From Climacteris rufus (lineage: Eukaryota; Chordata; Aves; Passeriformes; Climacteridae), in the NCBI GenBank assembly GCA_013398175.1, contig VZRZ01006168.1, positions 276,072-340,071 of the forward strand: a stretch of DNA of 64,000 nucleotides, read 5' to 3'. Shown piece after piece: positions 36,351-49,112 of the stretch (positions are counted from its first letter, which is position 1; every line of letters begins with the position of its first letter). The position numbers and the translations under genes were made by a program. The notes under the pieces are model-generated. The model saw only the letters and a program-made list of their open reading frames with translations, was not told the origin of the DNA and ran no database searches.

Positions 36351-37129
36351 CATTTCAGACTGTACATTTCTGTACCTCTAAATGCGGTGCATACTCTCCT
36401 GCCCAAGCTCTGCCTGATCTATTTTTCCTTACAGAAAAAGAAGGGGCACCTTACACATAAACTGTAGCTTCCAGAGAACAGGACACTGAACAAAGAAAAT
36501 ATATTACAACCACTGAAAAAAATGAAGCAAATAATCTTTTTCTTTATGTTTGCTGCATAATTTCCACTTTTGTAATATAAATAAAAATGGATGATCCAAA
36601 TGATCATTTCCTTCCACCCTGGTGAAAAAACCCAACAATTAACTGTAAAAAATTTTATCAAATGAAATTAGAATCCCTTGTTTGTTTCATACTCAGAGGG
36701 AATTCCATACTTCTCCTAGCTTTAATCCACATTGTACACCAACTTCTTAAATTCTTCTGTTCAGAAAAATCCTGAAGTATTTTGCAATTACAACAGAAAA
36801 ACAGGAATATAATTTCAGAAACTTTAGATCTGTGATGAAATGAGGCACACATTCTTTAATGTTGACTTAATCCAAATTAAAATATTTTAATTGTTCTGTT
36901 GTATGCCTGAAGCAATTAACTTAAATTCTATTATTTCCATGAGATATTTTAGATTTTACAGAAACACATCTATTTCAGAAAACAAACCAAAACAGAAGAC
37001 TATTTAGAAAATTATTATTGACATCTGATGGGTAATTAGGTTCAGAAATGTCTTGCAACACAATAGAGCACTAAATTAAAAATAAAATTTGTTTAACTTA
37101 TGCTATTCCTGTTTTTAAAGTCAAGAAGT
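36351..37129. other. AT-rich sequence without a recognisable gene
   Basis: No gene or mobile element was recognised. Minus-strand frames at 36419-36661 and 36658-36852 have no recognisable features. Confidence 0.5.
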
Positions 37130-37690
37130 TTGCAGGGAACTACTGTTGGTCAGGCTTGCCTCAGCCTCTAGGAAGACTACAGAGCAAGTTCTCCTAGAAG
37201 CTACTCCCAAAACCAGGAAGGATATGGGAATTGACTGGCCCTGTGGATGAGTGTAGATGTTTACCTAGACTCTAACAACATTTTTGTAAAGGATCTCCAA
37301 GAGCAACATGGAAATCAAAGTGGTCAAACAAGAATAGGCTGAGTGGATTGCAAAGTGGATAAAAATTATTTATCCATTAGGCTTAAAAGGATAATGGACA
37401 ACACTTTGAAATCTAACTGGTATCTATTTAAACTGGACATTCCACTTCAGATAATTATCAATAACAGGACAACACCCTAATAGAGAGTGGGTTTTAGTGG
37501 AAGGTAGTATTTCTATTCAAAGAGATTCCAAAAAAATGGAAGGAATGAGCCATTGGAAACCAAGGAATTTTAACAGAAACAAATGTGAAGCCCTGCACTC
37601 AGGAAGGAAGAGTCCTATACATGAGTGTGGACTGAGAATTGCTGGGCTGTTTCACCACCTTGCAGGAGGTTACACCTTCTTTGTGTAGGA
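37130..37690 (+). mobile_element. Decayed CR1 reverse transcriptase region (plus strand)
   Basis: In sense order the segment recalls CR1 ORF2. It has a 'gggaactac...gtcag-cttgcctcag' block at 37135-37160, a TTCTCCTAGAAGC block near 37188, a 'gatgttt-acctagactctaac' remnant of the region before the SKAFDT-type motif near 37255, and a GAAGCCCTGCACTCAGGAAGG block near 37589. Large deletions and many substitutions break all frames. Boundaries are approximate. Confidence 0.55.
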
Positions 37691-40600
37691 GATTGTTGAC
37701 TTTGTTGACTTCACAGGAACTTTCCACCAGGTTAGGTTGGTCATCTGTAAGTAGTACAGGTAGAGGTGGAGAGGAAGTCTAGGTATTGAAGAAGATAGAG
37801 AAAGAGCATAACAAATTATGGCAAATGAATCATCTGGGTATTTAGTTTCTGAAGTAGAAGAAAAGAACCAGTTATACAAGTACCACTCTAGAGCTTGTGA
37901 GAATGGATGGATTTCACCTTGCCTGTTGTGAGGTGTCTGGAATGTGATTCATGTACAAACTACTTGTCTCAGTTAACATTGTGATCAATGACGATTTAGT
38001 CAATACATCCAGGTGGGATCATAGAAAGTGATTCCTCAGGAAACAGGGGGAACCTGTGCAGACTGTGACATTTTATAGTTTCTGTATAATAATTATGTAA
38101 AATTGATCCCTCTTGCCTATTCCACACTTTCCTCTGATCATGCTGTGCTTTTTACCAGTTATAGCAAAACTCCTTCTGTGAGTGCTAAAGGAATTCATTC
38201 TCTACAAAATTAGAAATACATTTTTATAATAAATATATCCTAAAAAAGGATTTCTGTTGACACTGCTTTCTCAATAACACAGGAAATCAGGATTATTTCC
38301 CTGACTTATATAATGAGACTAGCAATTGTCTGTAGTTTAGCTATAAGAGAGTGAGCCATCTGTAGGTGTCTGCAGTTCTGGCACTTCTCTTTTCCAGACA
38401 CCAGATCCACAGGTCTAAAGACCCCATTGGCCAGTCTTCATTACTCAGAAAGTTGTGATTTCATGCACTCTCAGAGAAATTTCTGAGCTTCAGCTAAATG
38501 TTGTAACTGTTAAAGAACAAGATACTTATCAAATGGAAGGTTTTTTGGTTTTTGTTTTTGTTTTGGTTTTTTTTNNNNNNNNNNNNNNNNNNNNNNNNNN
38601 NNNNNNNNNNNNNNNNNNNNNNNNNNNNTTTTTTTTTTTTTTTTGTGGAGAACTGAGAAATTTGTCTAATTATTCCTGGAAAACCCTGCACTCTTACAAC
38701 TAAGAATATGAAGAAAGTATAAAATTACTAGACTAAAGATAAATATTCCAATAAATAGGACTAGTTACTTGATAAAGATGGAGAACAATATTATCTGTAA
38801 CAGATTATGGGACATACAGCTCAGAATATGAATTTAATTAAAATGCAGACATTACTTAAACACAGGGGTTTTGTGATCTGAGCACATAATGTTCAGAAAT
38901 AATCCTCTGCTTCTGACAGTAACAGAAACGGTGGTAAATCTCATAGTCTTATTGTCTAGATGTAGAAATTACTGAATTAAACCCTATGACCTCCCTTACA
39001 GAGACAATCTGTCTACCTGATTTTATGGCTACGTTTCCCAGATAAAAAGGTCAACATATCAAGTGAAATATCTTTATTTTTTTCTCCCTGTACCAATTAA
39101 GGTTCTCTGCACATATTTTCCTACACTTGGTTATTACTCCAGGCTCAACCAACAAAGGTAACCTGATTTCTTAGAACCTCTTTCTTGGCAGAGACTTGCT
39201 AAATGAGATGTCCATAACTCAGTTCATATCAACCAAAATCGGTTAGGAGTGGAGGTAAGAGGACTGATAAGCTCAATTAGATGGTCATGAGCAGGTGAAG
39301 TCAAAATGGTAACAGGAATGAGCTCCTCTACCTATAGAAAAGGACGTGAAAAAATGGAATAACTCAAGTATACATGTTCAGCTGCTAATATAATTTACTT
39401 AGAGTAAATTTTGTGGAAAATGATGTTGAGGTACAACTTGAAAGTTGTTTTCTGCTGCTTTAATCTTCAAATTGGACTTTGTGTCATACAGAGTTAGGAA
39501 GTTTACCGGGGATGTCCTGATCTGGCTTACTTGGAGCTTTGTGACAAACCTGTAACATTATCCGTGTTTCTGCAACAGATCTGATGTACAAGATTCTTCA
39601 TGTGTTGCATTTATAATAGACATGTTATTGTTTGAAGCAAGAGTTAGGCTCAATGTAATCTTGCTTCACTTACATAACAGCAAAAAGGTTAGCTTTAAGG
39701 TTATTGTTATATGCAAGCTGTTTTTAACAATGAATTTAATTATACAATACGGATGGGGACAGAAGGGGATAGCAATTTCCTCTTAAACTCCTATTCATTT
39801 CCTGTACAAGTAACAACACAAAATTAAAAACTTACAGTGTTCACTGTAGAAATAAAAAAGGATGTCTGCAGATTTGAGGCTCTGAATGATCACATTAGAA
39901 TCTGATTAAATATTCCGAGAGTAAGCTAGGAATACTTTTTTCAGTTTTTAGTTTTCACTGCCTCAGTAATTGCACTGTCAGTATATTCACTGAGTGTATG
40001 AAAGACAAGAGTTGCAACAGCAGAAGTTTGCCTGCTTTATTATTTTACACAGTTACTGCTGAATTTAACCTTCAGTTGTTCATTTTTGAGATCTGGATCA
40101 TGACGTTTTAAATGAAAACGATAAGCGTTGTAATTAAAAACTAGTAGAAGCAAAGAAAATAAAAAACATAAATGCTTCCTCCTACTAAAGACATGCTTGG
40201 AATATTACAGAGACAGCTGGAAAATTTATCTGTCTCTTTGATGTACTGATGATAAAAGTGATAATACACAATACAAAGTCAATTACTTGCTTATACTATT
40301 CTGAATGTGCCAAAACCATCACCAGAATCAGAATTAGCCAGTTAGCACCTACCTTCATAACCAATATTTTTGTATTTGTCACTGAATAAACAAATGCACC
40401 TTTTTGCATCTGTTCATAATTTAATTGTTATTATGAAAATCCTAGCTCAAAAGGGAAGCTATGACTAGAGCCAATGCACAGTAGAGTGAGAACTAGAATT
40501 CTGGATACCCAACAGAAAATTCAGTTTTGCTAACTTCAGTGTATCAATTTGAAATTGTCTAAGTGTCAAACACACTGGGTTCCCTGGGCATTACAATTCT

Positions 40601-40914
40601 CTAAGCGTAATATTCAAGTTCTTTAATTTTTCTCTTTGATTCATCAGAAGTTTCTCAATTCTTACTGCAGGAGCTATTTGCCTACCTTTAGTTTAACACA
40701 ATGTATTGGATGCCAGATGCACCAGAGGTGCTTTCTCACTCTCCTCTGCAGATAGAGAGGGGAAGAAAATGTGAGCAAGAGTTCATGGGTTGAGATAAGA
40801 ACAGAGAGAAATCACTCACCAAATACCATCACAGACTAAACAGATCCAGATTAGAGATATTATTTGAATTTTTTAGTAACAAAGCCAAAACAGGATAATG
40901 AGAAGTAAAAGAAG
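37691..40914. other. AT-rich sequence with an assembly gap
   Basis: No gene was recognised. The gap at 38575-38628 lies in a T-rich tract. Nothing else stands out. Confidence 0.5.
38575..38628. other. Assembly gap of 54 N in a poly(T) tract
   Basis: Fifty-four N bases are flanked by TTTTTTTT on the left and a run of about 16 T on the right, with a T/G-rich lead-in from 38541. The reading frames that cross it are meaningless. Its true length is unknown. Confidence 0.99.
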
Positions 40915-41080
40915 ACCTTAAAAACACCCTCCCTCCACCCCTGTCTCTTTCCCAGGTCTACCTCCTCCCCACCAGTAGTGCAGGAAGATGGTGAATAGGC
41001 ACTATGGTCACTTCACCTCACGTTTTTTCTACTGCTGCTTATGGGAGAGAAGTCCTTCCTCTGCTCCACCATGGGCATAT
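40915..41080 (-). mobile_element. Antisense fragment of the 5-kb LTR family
   Basis: Reverse-complemented, this stretch follows the LTR at 4956-6092 over about 5655-5880. Shared landmarks are CTACCTCCTCCCCACCAGT (40959), a TTTCTACTGCTGCTT block (41026), a 'gagagaagtcctt' block (41045) and CTCTGCTCCACCATGG (41060). Both ends are lost, so it is a truncated old copy in the opposite orientation. Confidence 0.75.
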
Positions 41081-41880
41081 GAAACTAGTAGAATGTTTGG
41101 AAGCTGATAAAATAGCTGTATTAACGAAAAAGGATTTTCAACATAACACAGAGATCTTTTTGCAGAATATTTCAACAGAATAACTAGAATTTTTGAAACG
41201 TTTTTATCCTGAAGCTCACTAGTATGCGATACAAAAGTAGAAGTGAATTAAAGCGTTTATTCTGAAAACCTGAAAAAGTCTACATTTTGATATACAGACC
41301 TAATTTTCCTTGGATATTAATTTTTAAACTGCATGCTGGGAGAATTACAACTAACATTTCTGTAGAAGAAAAATGTAAAGTGTTCCATTGTAAACAATAT
41401 ATGGTTTTACAATTCAAAGCGTCATTCATTTAAAAACAGCCTCAGTTTGAGGTAATGTATTGCAGGAATGAGTCTCAGAAATATCAGATATGCAGAGACT
41501 ACTTTTGGTGTCAGAGATCACAAAAAATATTCATTAATTTTTTGGACAAAAATTAAAAGAGATTTATTTTTCTCTCTCTCCCCCTCATCGCCCCAAGACA
41601 GAGGCAACACAAGAAATATTTTTTCTTAAATAGTTTTTGAGATCCACAGTTTCCACAGAAGATAGGTGAGGTCCATATGAGGAAAAACCCGATTCACTTC
41701 AAGCTTCTTGTTATTCTCAACTCACAACTGAGGAAATGAGAAATGAGAAAAAATTACCACAATGTAATAACTCAAAGCTTTTCCTAATGTGTCCAAACAA
41801 ACACCCCAAGACAGACTTTTCTCAAGGTACTAAACTTTCCACTATTCAGTGCCCATCTCATGAGACATGTGAGTTTTGAA
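41081..41880. other. AT-rich sequence without a recognisable gene
   Basis: Only a short pyrimidine tract (TTTCTCTCTCTCCCCCTC near 41568) stands out. No gene was recognised. Confidence 0.5.
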
Positions 41881-43185
41881 TCTATCATATCCCTGAATGG
41901 GTCAGGTTGGAGGGGACCATAGTGGCTCATCTGGTCCAATCCCCCTGCTCCAGCAGGGTCATCCCAGAGCACATGACACAGGACTGTGTCCAGATGGTTC
42001 TTGAATATCTCCAGTGAAAGAGACTCCAACCTCTTTGTACAACCTGTTCCAGTGCTCAGTCACTGCACAGTAAAGAAATTCTTTCTCATGTTCAGGTGGA
42101 ACTTCCTGTGCATCAGTTTCTGCCCATTGCCCATTGCTTGGTGTTGTGGGTTTGAATTTGTTTTTGTTTTTCTTTTGTTTAAATGAATTTTTTTCTCCCA
42201 TGTATTGCCTAACAGAAAAACTGAGGAACAGGGCGGGGTGGGGAGAGGGGGCACCTTGCTTCCCAAGACCTGTAACATAACCCCCAGAGAAAGGGAGAGA
42301 AACTCCGAGACCGGCTGGAGGGGGCAGAGACGGAGTTTTGTCTCTTGTGGCACAATTTTCAGAGGGAACAGGTGTGCATGCTGCCATCTCTCTCTGCCTG
42401 TAGTCGTGATCCATGCCTTCCGGCTGCTCCACTGCCGGGCGTCACGACAGCACAGGACACAGCTACACTCTATTCTCCTGTCTCAGTCTGCCACTCCCCT
42501 GCCCTGCTGCTCCAGCTGCCACTCCGAAGATCTGCCACAGACCAGCTCAGCACCGAGACTGCTCAGCGTGTCTGCACAGAAACCACCTTCTCCCCTCCCC
42601 ACGCAGCCGCCTGCTGGGCCACCATTTTAACCACGTGGAGGGACTGCACCATCCGCGCCCACAGCGCCCCCTGCAGCCGTGGGGGAGTCACCGCAGCTGC
42701 CCTGACGATCCAGCCCTGCCGGCTGTGCCTGCAGCTCCCAAGGCAGGAGAGGACTGGTACTGGGTTTCTGTTTGTTGCTATTGTTATTAGTTTATCCCAT
42801 TATATATATATATTTTAATAAAGAGCTGTTATTCCTTTACCAATACCTTTGCCTGAAAGCCTCATAATTTCAAGATTATAACTATTTTTGGGGAAGGTTA
42901 TATTCTCCATTTCCAGGGAAAGTCCCACTCTCCCTGGCAGACACCTGTCCTTTCTAAACCAGGACATTTGATATCACTGAGCAGAGCCCAGTCCATCCTC
43001 CTGGCACCCTCCCTTCAGATATTTATAAACATTGATGAGGTCCCCTCTCAGTCATCTGTTCTCAAGGCTGAACAGTCTCAGCTCCCTCAGCCTTTCCTAG
43101 TAAGTGAGGTGCTCCAGTCCCTTAACCATCTTTGTTGGCCTCCCCTGAACCTGCTCCAGAAACTCCTTAATTTTCTTGCACAGAT
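41881..43185 (-). mobile_element. CR1 LINE 3' portion (minus strand), split by an LTR
   Basis: Left of the LTR, antisense CR1 is clear: GAATGGGTCAGGTTGGAGG (41895), TCCAGATGGTTCTTGAATAT (41991), CAGGTGGAACTTCCTGTGCA (42095) and TCTGCCCATTGCCCATTGC (42119). Right of it CR1 resumes with CTGAGCAGAGCCCAGTCCAT (42978), CAGATATTTATAAACATTGA (43016) and CAGCTCCCTCAGCCTTTCC (43079), ending near 43185. The two parts are adjacent in the usual CR1 order, with a small loss at the junction. Confidence 0.95.
42142..42966 (+). mobile_element. 825-bp solo LTR nested in CR1
   Basis: The LTR begins TGTTGTGGGTTTGAATTTG and ends TTCTAAACCAGGACA, a pattern I associate with an avian ERVL-type family. A (TA)n tract at 42800-42812 directly precedes an AATAAA poly(A) signal (42817-42822). 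The middle is GC-rich and gives several overlapping frames (for example 42345-42818, 157 residues) that are not genes. The flanks TTGG and TTTGA do not give a convincing duplication, so either the site has mutated or the boundary bases are off by a few. Confidence 0.85.
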
Positions 43186-46100
43186 TTTATAATAGAGAGG
43201 AAAGTATAACAGCATTGGGTTTATGTACTTTATCACTGTAGATTTGCAAGTATAGCCTGTTTGCTTCTGTGGAGGAACTTTGAAAGTGTATATGAAATTT
43301 TTAATTGTTAATTTGGGTTAAAACCCCATAACTTTACAAGATGTGTGAAGTCTCTGATCTCTGCAAAGAACGAATTATTAAAAAAGAGCCAGAGGCAAAT
43401 CTGGAGATAATGATTATAATTACAGCTTCTGAGGGAGGTTTCAGTGGAGGAAATGGCTCCAGACCTTTCTAGGGCATGTTATTTCAACTGGATTCCATAG
43501 AAATGACAATTTGAACTTACAAATCTAGCAGAATTTAGAGTAAACAGTAAGGTTTGTTGGTGAATTTTAAAGACAAAGCCAAAAGATTATGAAATTGAGT
43601 CTATGTTATTTAACTGGTAAACAGTACTGGGAGTCATTTTCAACTTTCAAAACTAAATGGAAATCTGGTGTTATGCAAAGGGGAAGGTATCATGAAAGTA
43701 AAACTCAAAGTTTGGTATATGTAATAAAAATTTCAAATAGGCCAAACATGCTGGCCTGTGGAAATCCTTCAGTGATTTTCTATCTGCTATTAGACTGTAT
43801 ACAGGATAAAGGAGTGTTATATAAGTCTGAAGAATATGAAGGGTAATTATTTTAGCTCCGTAGCTTAAGTAATTTGGATTTTGTGATTTACAGGCAGCTG
43901 AGTAACAAACCCTTGAGCAGAAAATCCTACTTCTTTGATAAGAGTAATTAAGGTATACATCATAGGGCTCTGATATTGTGCAGTTACAACATGTAAAATA
44001 TATATAAATACATTTTTATTTCTACATATGATACTGTTTTATACAAATATAAGATATATAAAAACATGAACTGAACACACAGGCTGTATAACAGTTTTAA
44101 AATGCATTTTGAGATCATAGAAGATATAATTAACCACTCAAAAGCTATAAATTAAAGAGGGAAACTTGATAATGAAGAAACTTGTAAAATATGTACAGAG
44201 AGATGTGGTAGAATATACTCTTTGGGATCATCTTGGTCATCAGTGCTGGATGTTTACATGAGCTTGGACAAAGCTATCTCCTTCAAGGGAATGATCCTTC
44301 AGATCCACAGCAAATCCCAAAGAATAGTTTTATACCTACAGTGCTCTGCTTTTGCCTACTTGAGAACCTGTGTTAAGGTTGCCTGGAAGTTTTCCAGTGT
44401 TCCACAGTTGCTTGAATGATGCTGAAGAATTGTATGGGGTGGAAATATTAAGAGTAGTATGAATTTACCCATTTTGACTATAGGGAAATCTTTCTGACAG
44501 AATTATTCCCAGAGTTATAAAGGCTTTTCGTCACAGGAAGAAAAACCTGGGAAAATTAACAAAGTATGTGGGTGACTAGGAACTGGGGTCTAGGACTAGG
44601 CTGACTTCTAGTGACATAAAAACATGAGAGGAGCTAAAGTATTTGGCAGTGTGCCATTAATACACTGCAATGACTGACACCCACTCCAGTATGCTTATAA
44701 AATACCTCCTAAATAAAACCTGTTATGACTTCTGTTTTGAAAGTGCACAAGAGTGAATGAAGCCAATCATAGATGAGTTTTTTTTTTCAAAATCTTTGTT
44801 TATGGTCTGACATGCTGTCAGTTTTCTCATAATACACTACATAATATTGTAATATGTATGAAATAGAGGTAAAATTATTCTGGAACACCTTCTCAACTAG
44901 GATAGAAAACATTCAGAAAAAGAAAATTCATTGAAGGTTTTTTAACTCTGAAAATATTTCTTAACAATGACTGATTATAAATAAAAATGTTCAAGATTGG
45001 AAAATAAAACACAAGACATTTAAATATCTTTAGACAGAAATGTCCATGTCATTTAGTAATAATATTCTCATTTCATGTGAGCCATTTAGACTGAGTGGTA
45101 TAAGACCTCTCTGATTTATTTCATCATAAGGAAATATATTGATTTAATCCATTTGGGAATGGAAAATAATTTTAGAATATAATAAAATTTACACATTATC
45201 ATTTGACTAAATATTACTGACCTATTCAGTATATGAATTAAGCAGTCCATAATTGCAGTCAGTTTTTTAAGTTTTCTTGATGTATGAAGATACTAACAAC
45301 AGATGAAGTGCCATTAATACTTTATTTGATTCCTATCATCTGAAGCTTTTCTGATCACAAAGAAAAATCTAAGTGGCAGGAACTTTATAAAACACCAAAC
45401 ACTGAAAGATTTGTTTGAGGTCTGCAGATCTTGATAACCCTGTAATTGTTGCCAAAAACCTACTACTATCAAATTTTCAGAGGCACTGAAAATACTGTTT
45501 AGTGTGATGAGGCAGCAATGCAGTTGGGAAGTTCAAGGGGACAGATGGTGATTATTGATAAAAAGAAAGAAAAAAGAAATAAAAGGAAAATTTTTCATGA
45601 AGCTGGAACAAATTTATAAAACTTAATCTGAGTACAGGACCCTGTAACTCCTGGAACAAAAGAGAAACAGTAGAGATGCACAAAATAACTAAGAATGTTA
45701 TTGTCTTTTAGGTGAAAAACAACTACAAGAACTGCTATTTTCTATTTTTAGTATATTGTGAAGAATATCCTATTTAAAAGCTTATGGAGGAGACTGGAAA
45801 TTAAAGACCCTTTAGCAGAATTAGAACTGTGGCTTTACAGATGTATGTATTTTTTTCTCTTTCATGGCTCAGAATTCCTAGTTATTTCAGCACTACAATA
45901 AAAACATTCTGACTTAAATATCAGAAAAAAAAAAAAGTTGGGAAAAAGATCTTTGTCACTCCAAGTACCTACAAAGGCCAGACTGCACCAGCTATGTATA
46001 GTCAATTTTGTTATGACATAGCTATTTTGAAAAGAGAAAGTTCCATTACAAGAATGGCATGATGTTATAATTCAGGATATCATCAGGTGACTTGTTGCAA

Positions 46101-47239
46101 GTTTTCCACTGAATGCTTTGACTTACTGGATGTATTAGACAAGTGTTTGATACATTAATCCTAATCATAAGCTTTTTCAACCACCAAACCCACAATTTCT
46201 GGTGAGCAGTTCTGAATTTCTATGTAATACAGGACACACAACAAAGGACCACAACTTTCACAAGACAAACTCACTGTGAAACAAAAGAATTTTCTAACCT
46301 CACCCCACTGATGACTGTCTCTCTTTCTCTGGGGGCCCAGTCTCTATTTTACCAGGTTAGAACAAAAATAATTGTGAGAAATGACTAATATAATCAATAT
46401 TTAATGCCAATAAATCTTTTTTATTTGGTAATGGAACCTCCAAAATCAACCCAATAGCTTATAATGCACTTCTGAGTGTTAAGTTTAATTCTGTTAATCA
46501 GAATTTATGATTTTTATTCAAAAAAGAAGAACAGCTTCAGAATTTTTGTCATTGATATAAAGATATGAGAAATGTAGTGGTTCGGAGTCAAAAAAGAAAC
46601 TGATCAGCTCAAGTTTACTCTAAGTTCAAATAAAACTGTTCCCTGCAGCATTTTTTCAAAGTTTTGATCAATCAAGACTCTTTTCATTCCAACACCAGAG
46701 TTCCTCAAGAATCCAAAAAGCCATTAGCCATTTCTGACAGTCTATCTGTCAGAAAGCTCTCCTTTTCAAACAGCTGTTCATCTTTTAAAGATGGAATCAT
46801 TTCTTGTCTTTTGTGGGAGCAGAGACCTCTGTAACATATGGAACAGTTTATCTTTCGGTTCCTCTGCCACGTAAGATTTATTCTGTGCTCTAGAACAGCA
46901 GCATCATGACTAAAAAACAGATCTCTTCTAGGCAAAAAAAAAAATATATAAAAATCTCTTTACTGTCTCTGACCACCAACACTTTATCCATAGTCTCCTA
47001 CCTCATTTAATGAAGGTCCACAGTTGCTTTAGTTCCTCCTTAATTTACAGCTTCATCTCTTCTACCTCTCACCTGCCATGGCTCAGATAGGAGGATGACA
47101 GCTGTTCTGGTTGAAGTATTTGTTTATATTGTCTGGTTCAATTAATTTGGAGACCAACATGATATGAGGTCAGACGTGTTTACCTATTTCTTTTAGCATA
47201 CTATATTTCACAGACTCTCTCATATTTCAAGGACAGTGG
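43186..47239. other. AT-rich sequence without a recognisable gene
   Basis: About 4 kb with no gene or identifiable repeat. Frames at 43589-43846, 44222-44419 (plus) and 46705-46935 (minus) show no recognisable domain. Confidence 0.5.
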
Positions 47240-47937
47240 ACAGCTAACACTGGCTCCGGGTGCCTGCTCAAGGCCACTCAGCGTTAGTCTGGGAGCGACC
47301 CTAGTTTCCTAGGGGGCTGCTGCTCGCAGCTTCCCCAGACGCAGGGTGTCCTCTGGCAGCTCTTTTAGTGCTGGTTCCTCTGGGTGAGAGAGAGCCCTGG
47401 GCCGATGTTGCCGGAGCAGGCGAGAATAAAGGCCAGAGAGAAGGGCCCTGGTGTGATTTTCAGCTCTTTTATTTCCTGGGGAGAGACAGCAGGGAAGGCA
47501 GGAGAGGGTCCAGGGTCTGGGAGAGGCGGCGTGAGGGTCTGGGGTCCGGGAGAGGTGGCACAAGGATCTGGGGGAGGCAGCGTGAGGATCGGGAAGAGCT
47601 GAAGGCTTCAGGGACCAGAGACAATAGGCAGGGGGACAGCAGGGGATTTATCGGGATACAAGCAGGCAAGAGTAACCAATTGGGGTACCAGGATTTACAT
47701 GTAACCAATTGAGAACTGAACAGCAATGAAGTTTCTAGAACTTAACCTTACAGAGAACATTAGGTAATACCATAATTAACCTATGAACTGAAACATGGTA
47801 ACGAAGTTGCGAGGGATGCTGGGGGTGAGCCAGAAAGCTCACTCTGACCAGGAGCGTGACTCAGACGGTGGCAACCTCAGTCTGAGTCCACCAGTCTTGA
47901 GCCTGTGGGGCTGTGGCTTTTGCCACATACGCCGACA
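47240..47937 (-). mobile_element. GC-rich ERV LTR (minus strand), left boundary uncertain
   Basis: On the minus strand it starts TGTCGGCGTATGTGGC at 47937, shows a TATA-like GATAAAT near 47648 and an AATAAA poly(A) signal (complement of 47468-47473), and then a GC-rich U5. Between these lie three to four degenerate 22-29 bp tandem units (47515-47605). The arrangement suggests a class II (ERVK-like) LTR with an R of about 150 nt. I could not find a firm 3' end or target duplication: GTCTG precedes the start on the minus strand and recurs near 47215, but the intervening end would not be CA. Frames over the repeat units are artefacts. Confidence 0.6.
47515..47605. repeat. 22-29 bp degenerate tandem repeat inside the LTR
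   Basis: Units of the form GTCTGGGAGAGGCGGCGTGA recur at 47515, 47537, 47566 and, degraded, 47588. They lie just upstream of the predicted poly(A) site on the minus strand. Confidence 0.8.
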
Positions 47938-49112
47938 CAGACAGCTGGTACTGAAATGTCAATACTCCATGTGACAGTACAGACAGAACCTTCTTTAGCT
48001 CATCTTCCTTTTGCAGAGAGAAGGCACGATTACTTTATTCATGTGCTGAAATATTTGTAATAATTGTAATAATTTATTGAAATATTGAGCTGTGTTTTGG
48101 ATTTGTAAATAAAGTTATGAGTGTGTCATTGGTCTCATATTTGTTTTCTTTCAATATTTTCTTCAGTGATGTACCAGGGACATAATTTAGCATTACCAGA
48201 TGTTGGTTATTCAGCTCATTTATCTTTTCTTCTCTTTCCTCTTGCAAATCAATGGTTTTTAATTTTTTCCTTGAAAAACAGAAATATTTATCACTTAAAA
48301 TAGGAAGTAGTATAGGAGATTTATTTCCTAATACAGTAACTAAACAGCAATTCAGTAATTCCATAAGGCTTTTCTTTATATCTTTCTTTATATTTTCTGT
48401 CTTGAGGTGTGATAATGAGTCTCATTCCCCACTTTCCACATAGTGGCTGTTACTATTGCTCACCAATGCCAAATTAGACCCGTCTCAACTTCCTTTCTCC
48501 TCTCTGCTGCTAAGCTCATTCCATTCCAAATACAAGGGTTAATCCTGCAAAAAGCCATGAGAAGCTGAATCCCTACAATTAGACGGAAAACACATTACAG
48601 ATATATGAGTTGTCAGAGAGGCAGAAAAGCCAGCACCTATGCAGTTCATTGCTGGTTCATGGTTATAAATCTCATCTGTTGTCTGCTGTTTTCCCATTAT
48701 CAACACTATCTTTCTTCCTCCATATACTCTCTGATAGCTGGTTCATGCAATGTGATAGATGACTGTCATTCAATTCTCTGTTTTTTAAATGCTGTAGGAA
48801 GCACTGAAAATAAAAATATCCACCTTCATATATCTCATGCATCCATCTCATGTATACTTGCTGCTGCTGCCTTCATGGATTTTTTTCCTACAGCTGACAA
48901 GGTTCCAGTTCTGTGTTTGGCAAAAACATTAAATGTGCGATATACATCCTTGGTGAAGTACAGAAGGTGCCTTTCCTTTCAAAGTGGAAGTATCAGTAAA
49001 GTATACTGCTCTTATGGTAGTGAAGAGTCATAATGAGGAGCACTGCTGGAAAGGGAAAGATTCAGTATAATTTGGGGGAAAACAAAGCACCGAGAGAATT
49101 TAGGATGCTTTT
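47938..49112. other. AT-rich sequence with one longer frame
   Basis: No gene was recognised. A plus-strand frame of 142 residues (48605-49033) is Cys- and Ser-rich, begins MSCQRGRKAS, and matches no family I know. Its composition and isolation argue for chance, though it is the longest frame outside recognised repeats apart from the one at 32.3 kb. Confidence 0.5.

Noticed and set aside
36048..36353. 101-residue minus-strand frame and overlapping plus frames
   Set aside because: GC-rich U3 of the predicted LTR gives open frames on both strands. No gag-like or other domain could be supported.
41959..42432. 157-residue minus-strand frame
   Set aside because: It spans the CR1-LTR junction, so it joins two unrelated elements.
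42345..42818. 157-residue plus-strand frame and overlapping frames to 42630 and 42790
   Set aside because: Inside the nested 825-bp LTR; three overlapping plus frames over one GC-rich stretch are not independent genes.
48605..49033. 142-residue plus-strand frame
   Set aside because: No recognisable domain, isolated, in ordinary AT-rich DNA. Length is within chance for a 64-kb window; a cross-species coding test would settle it.
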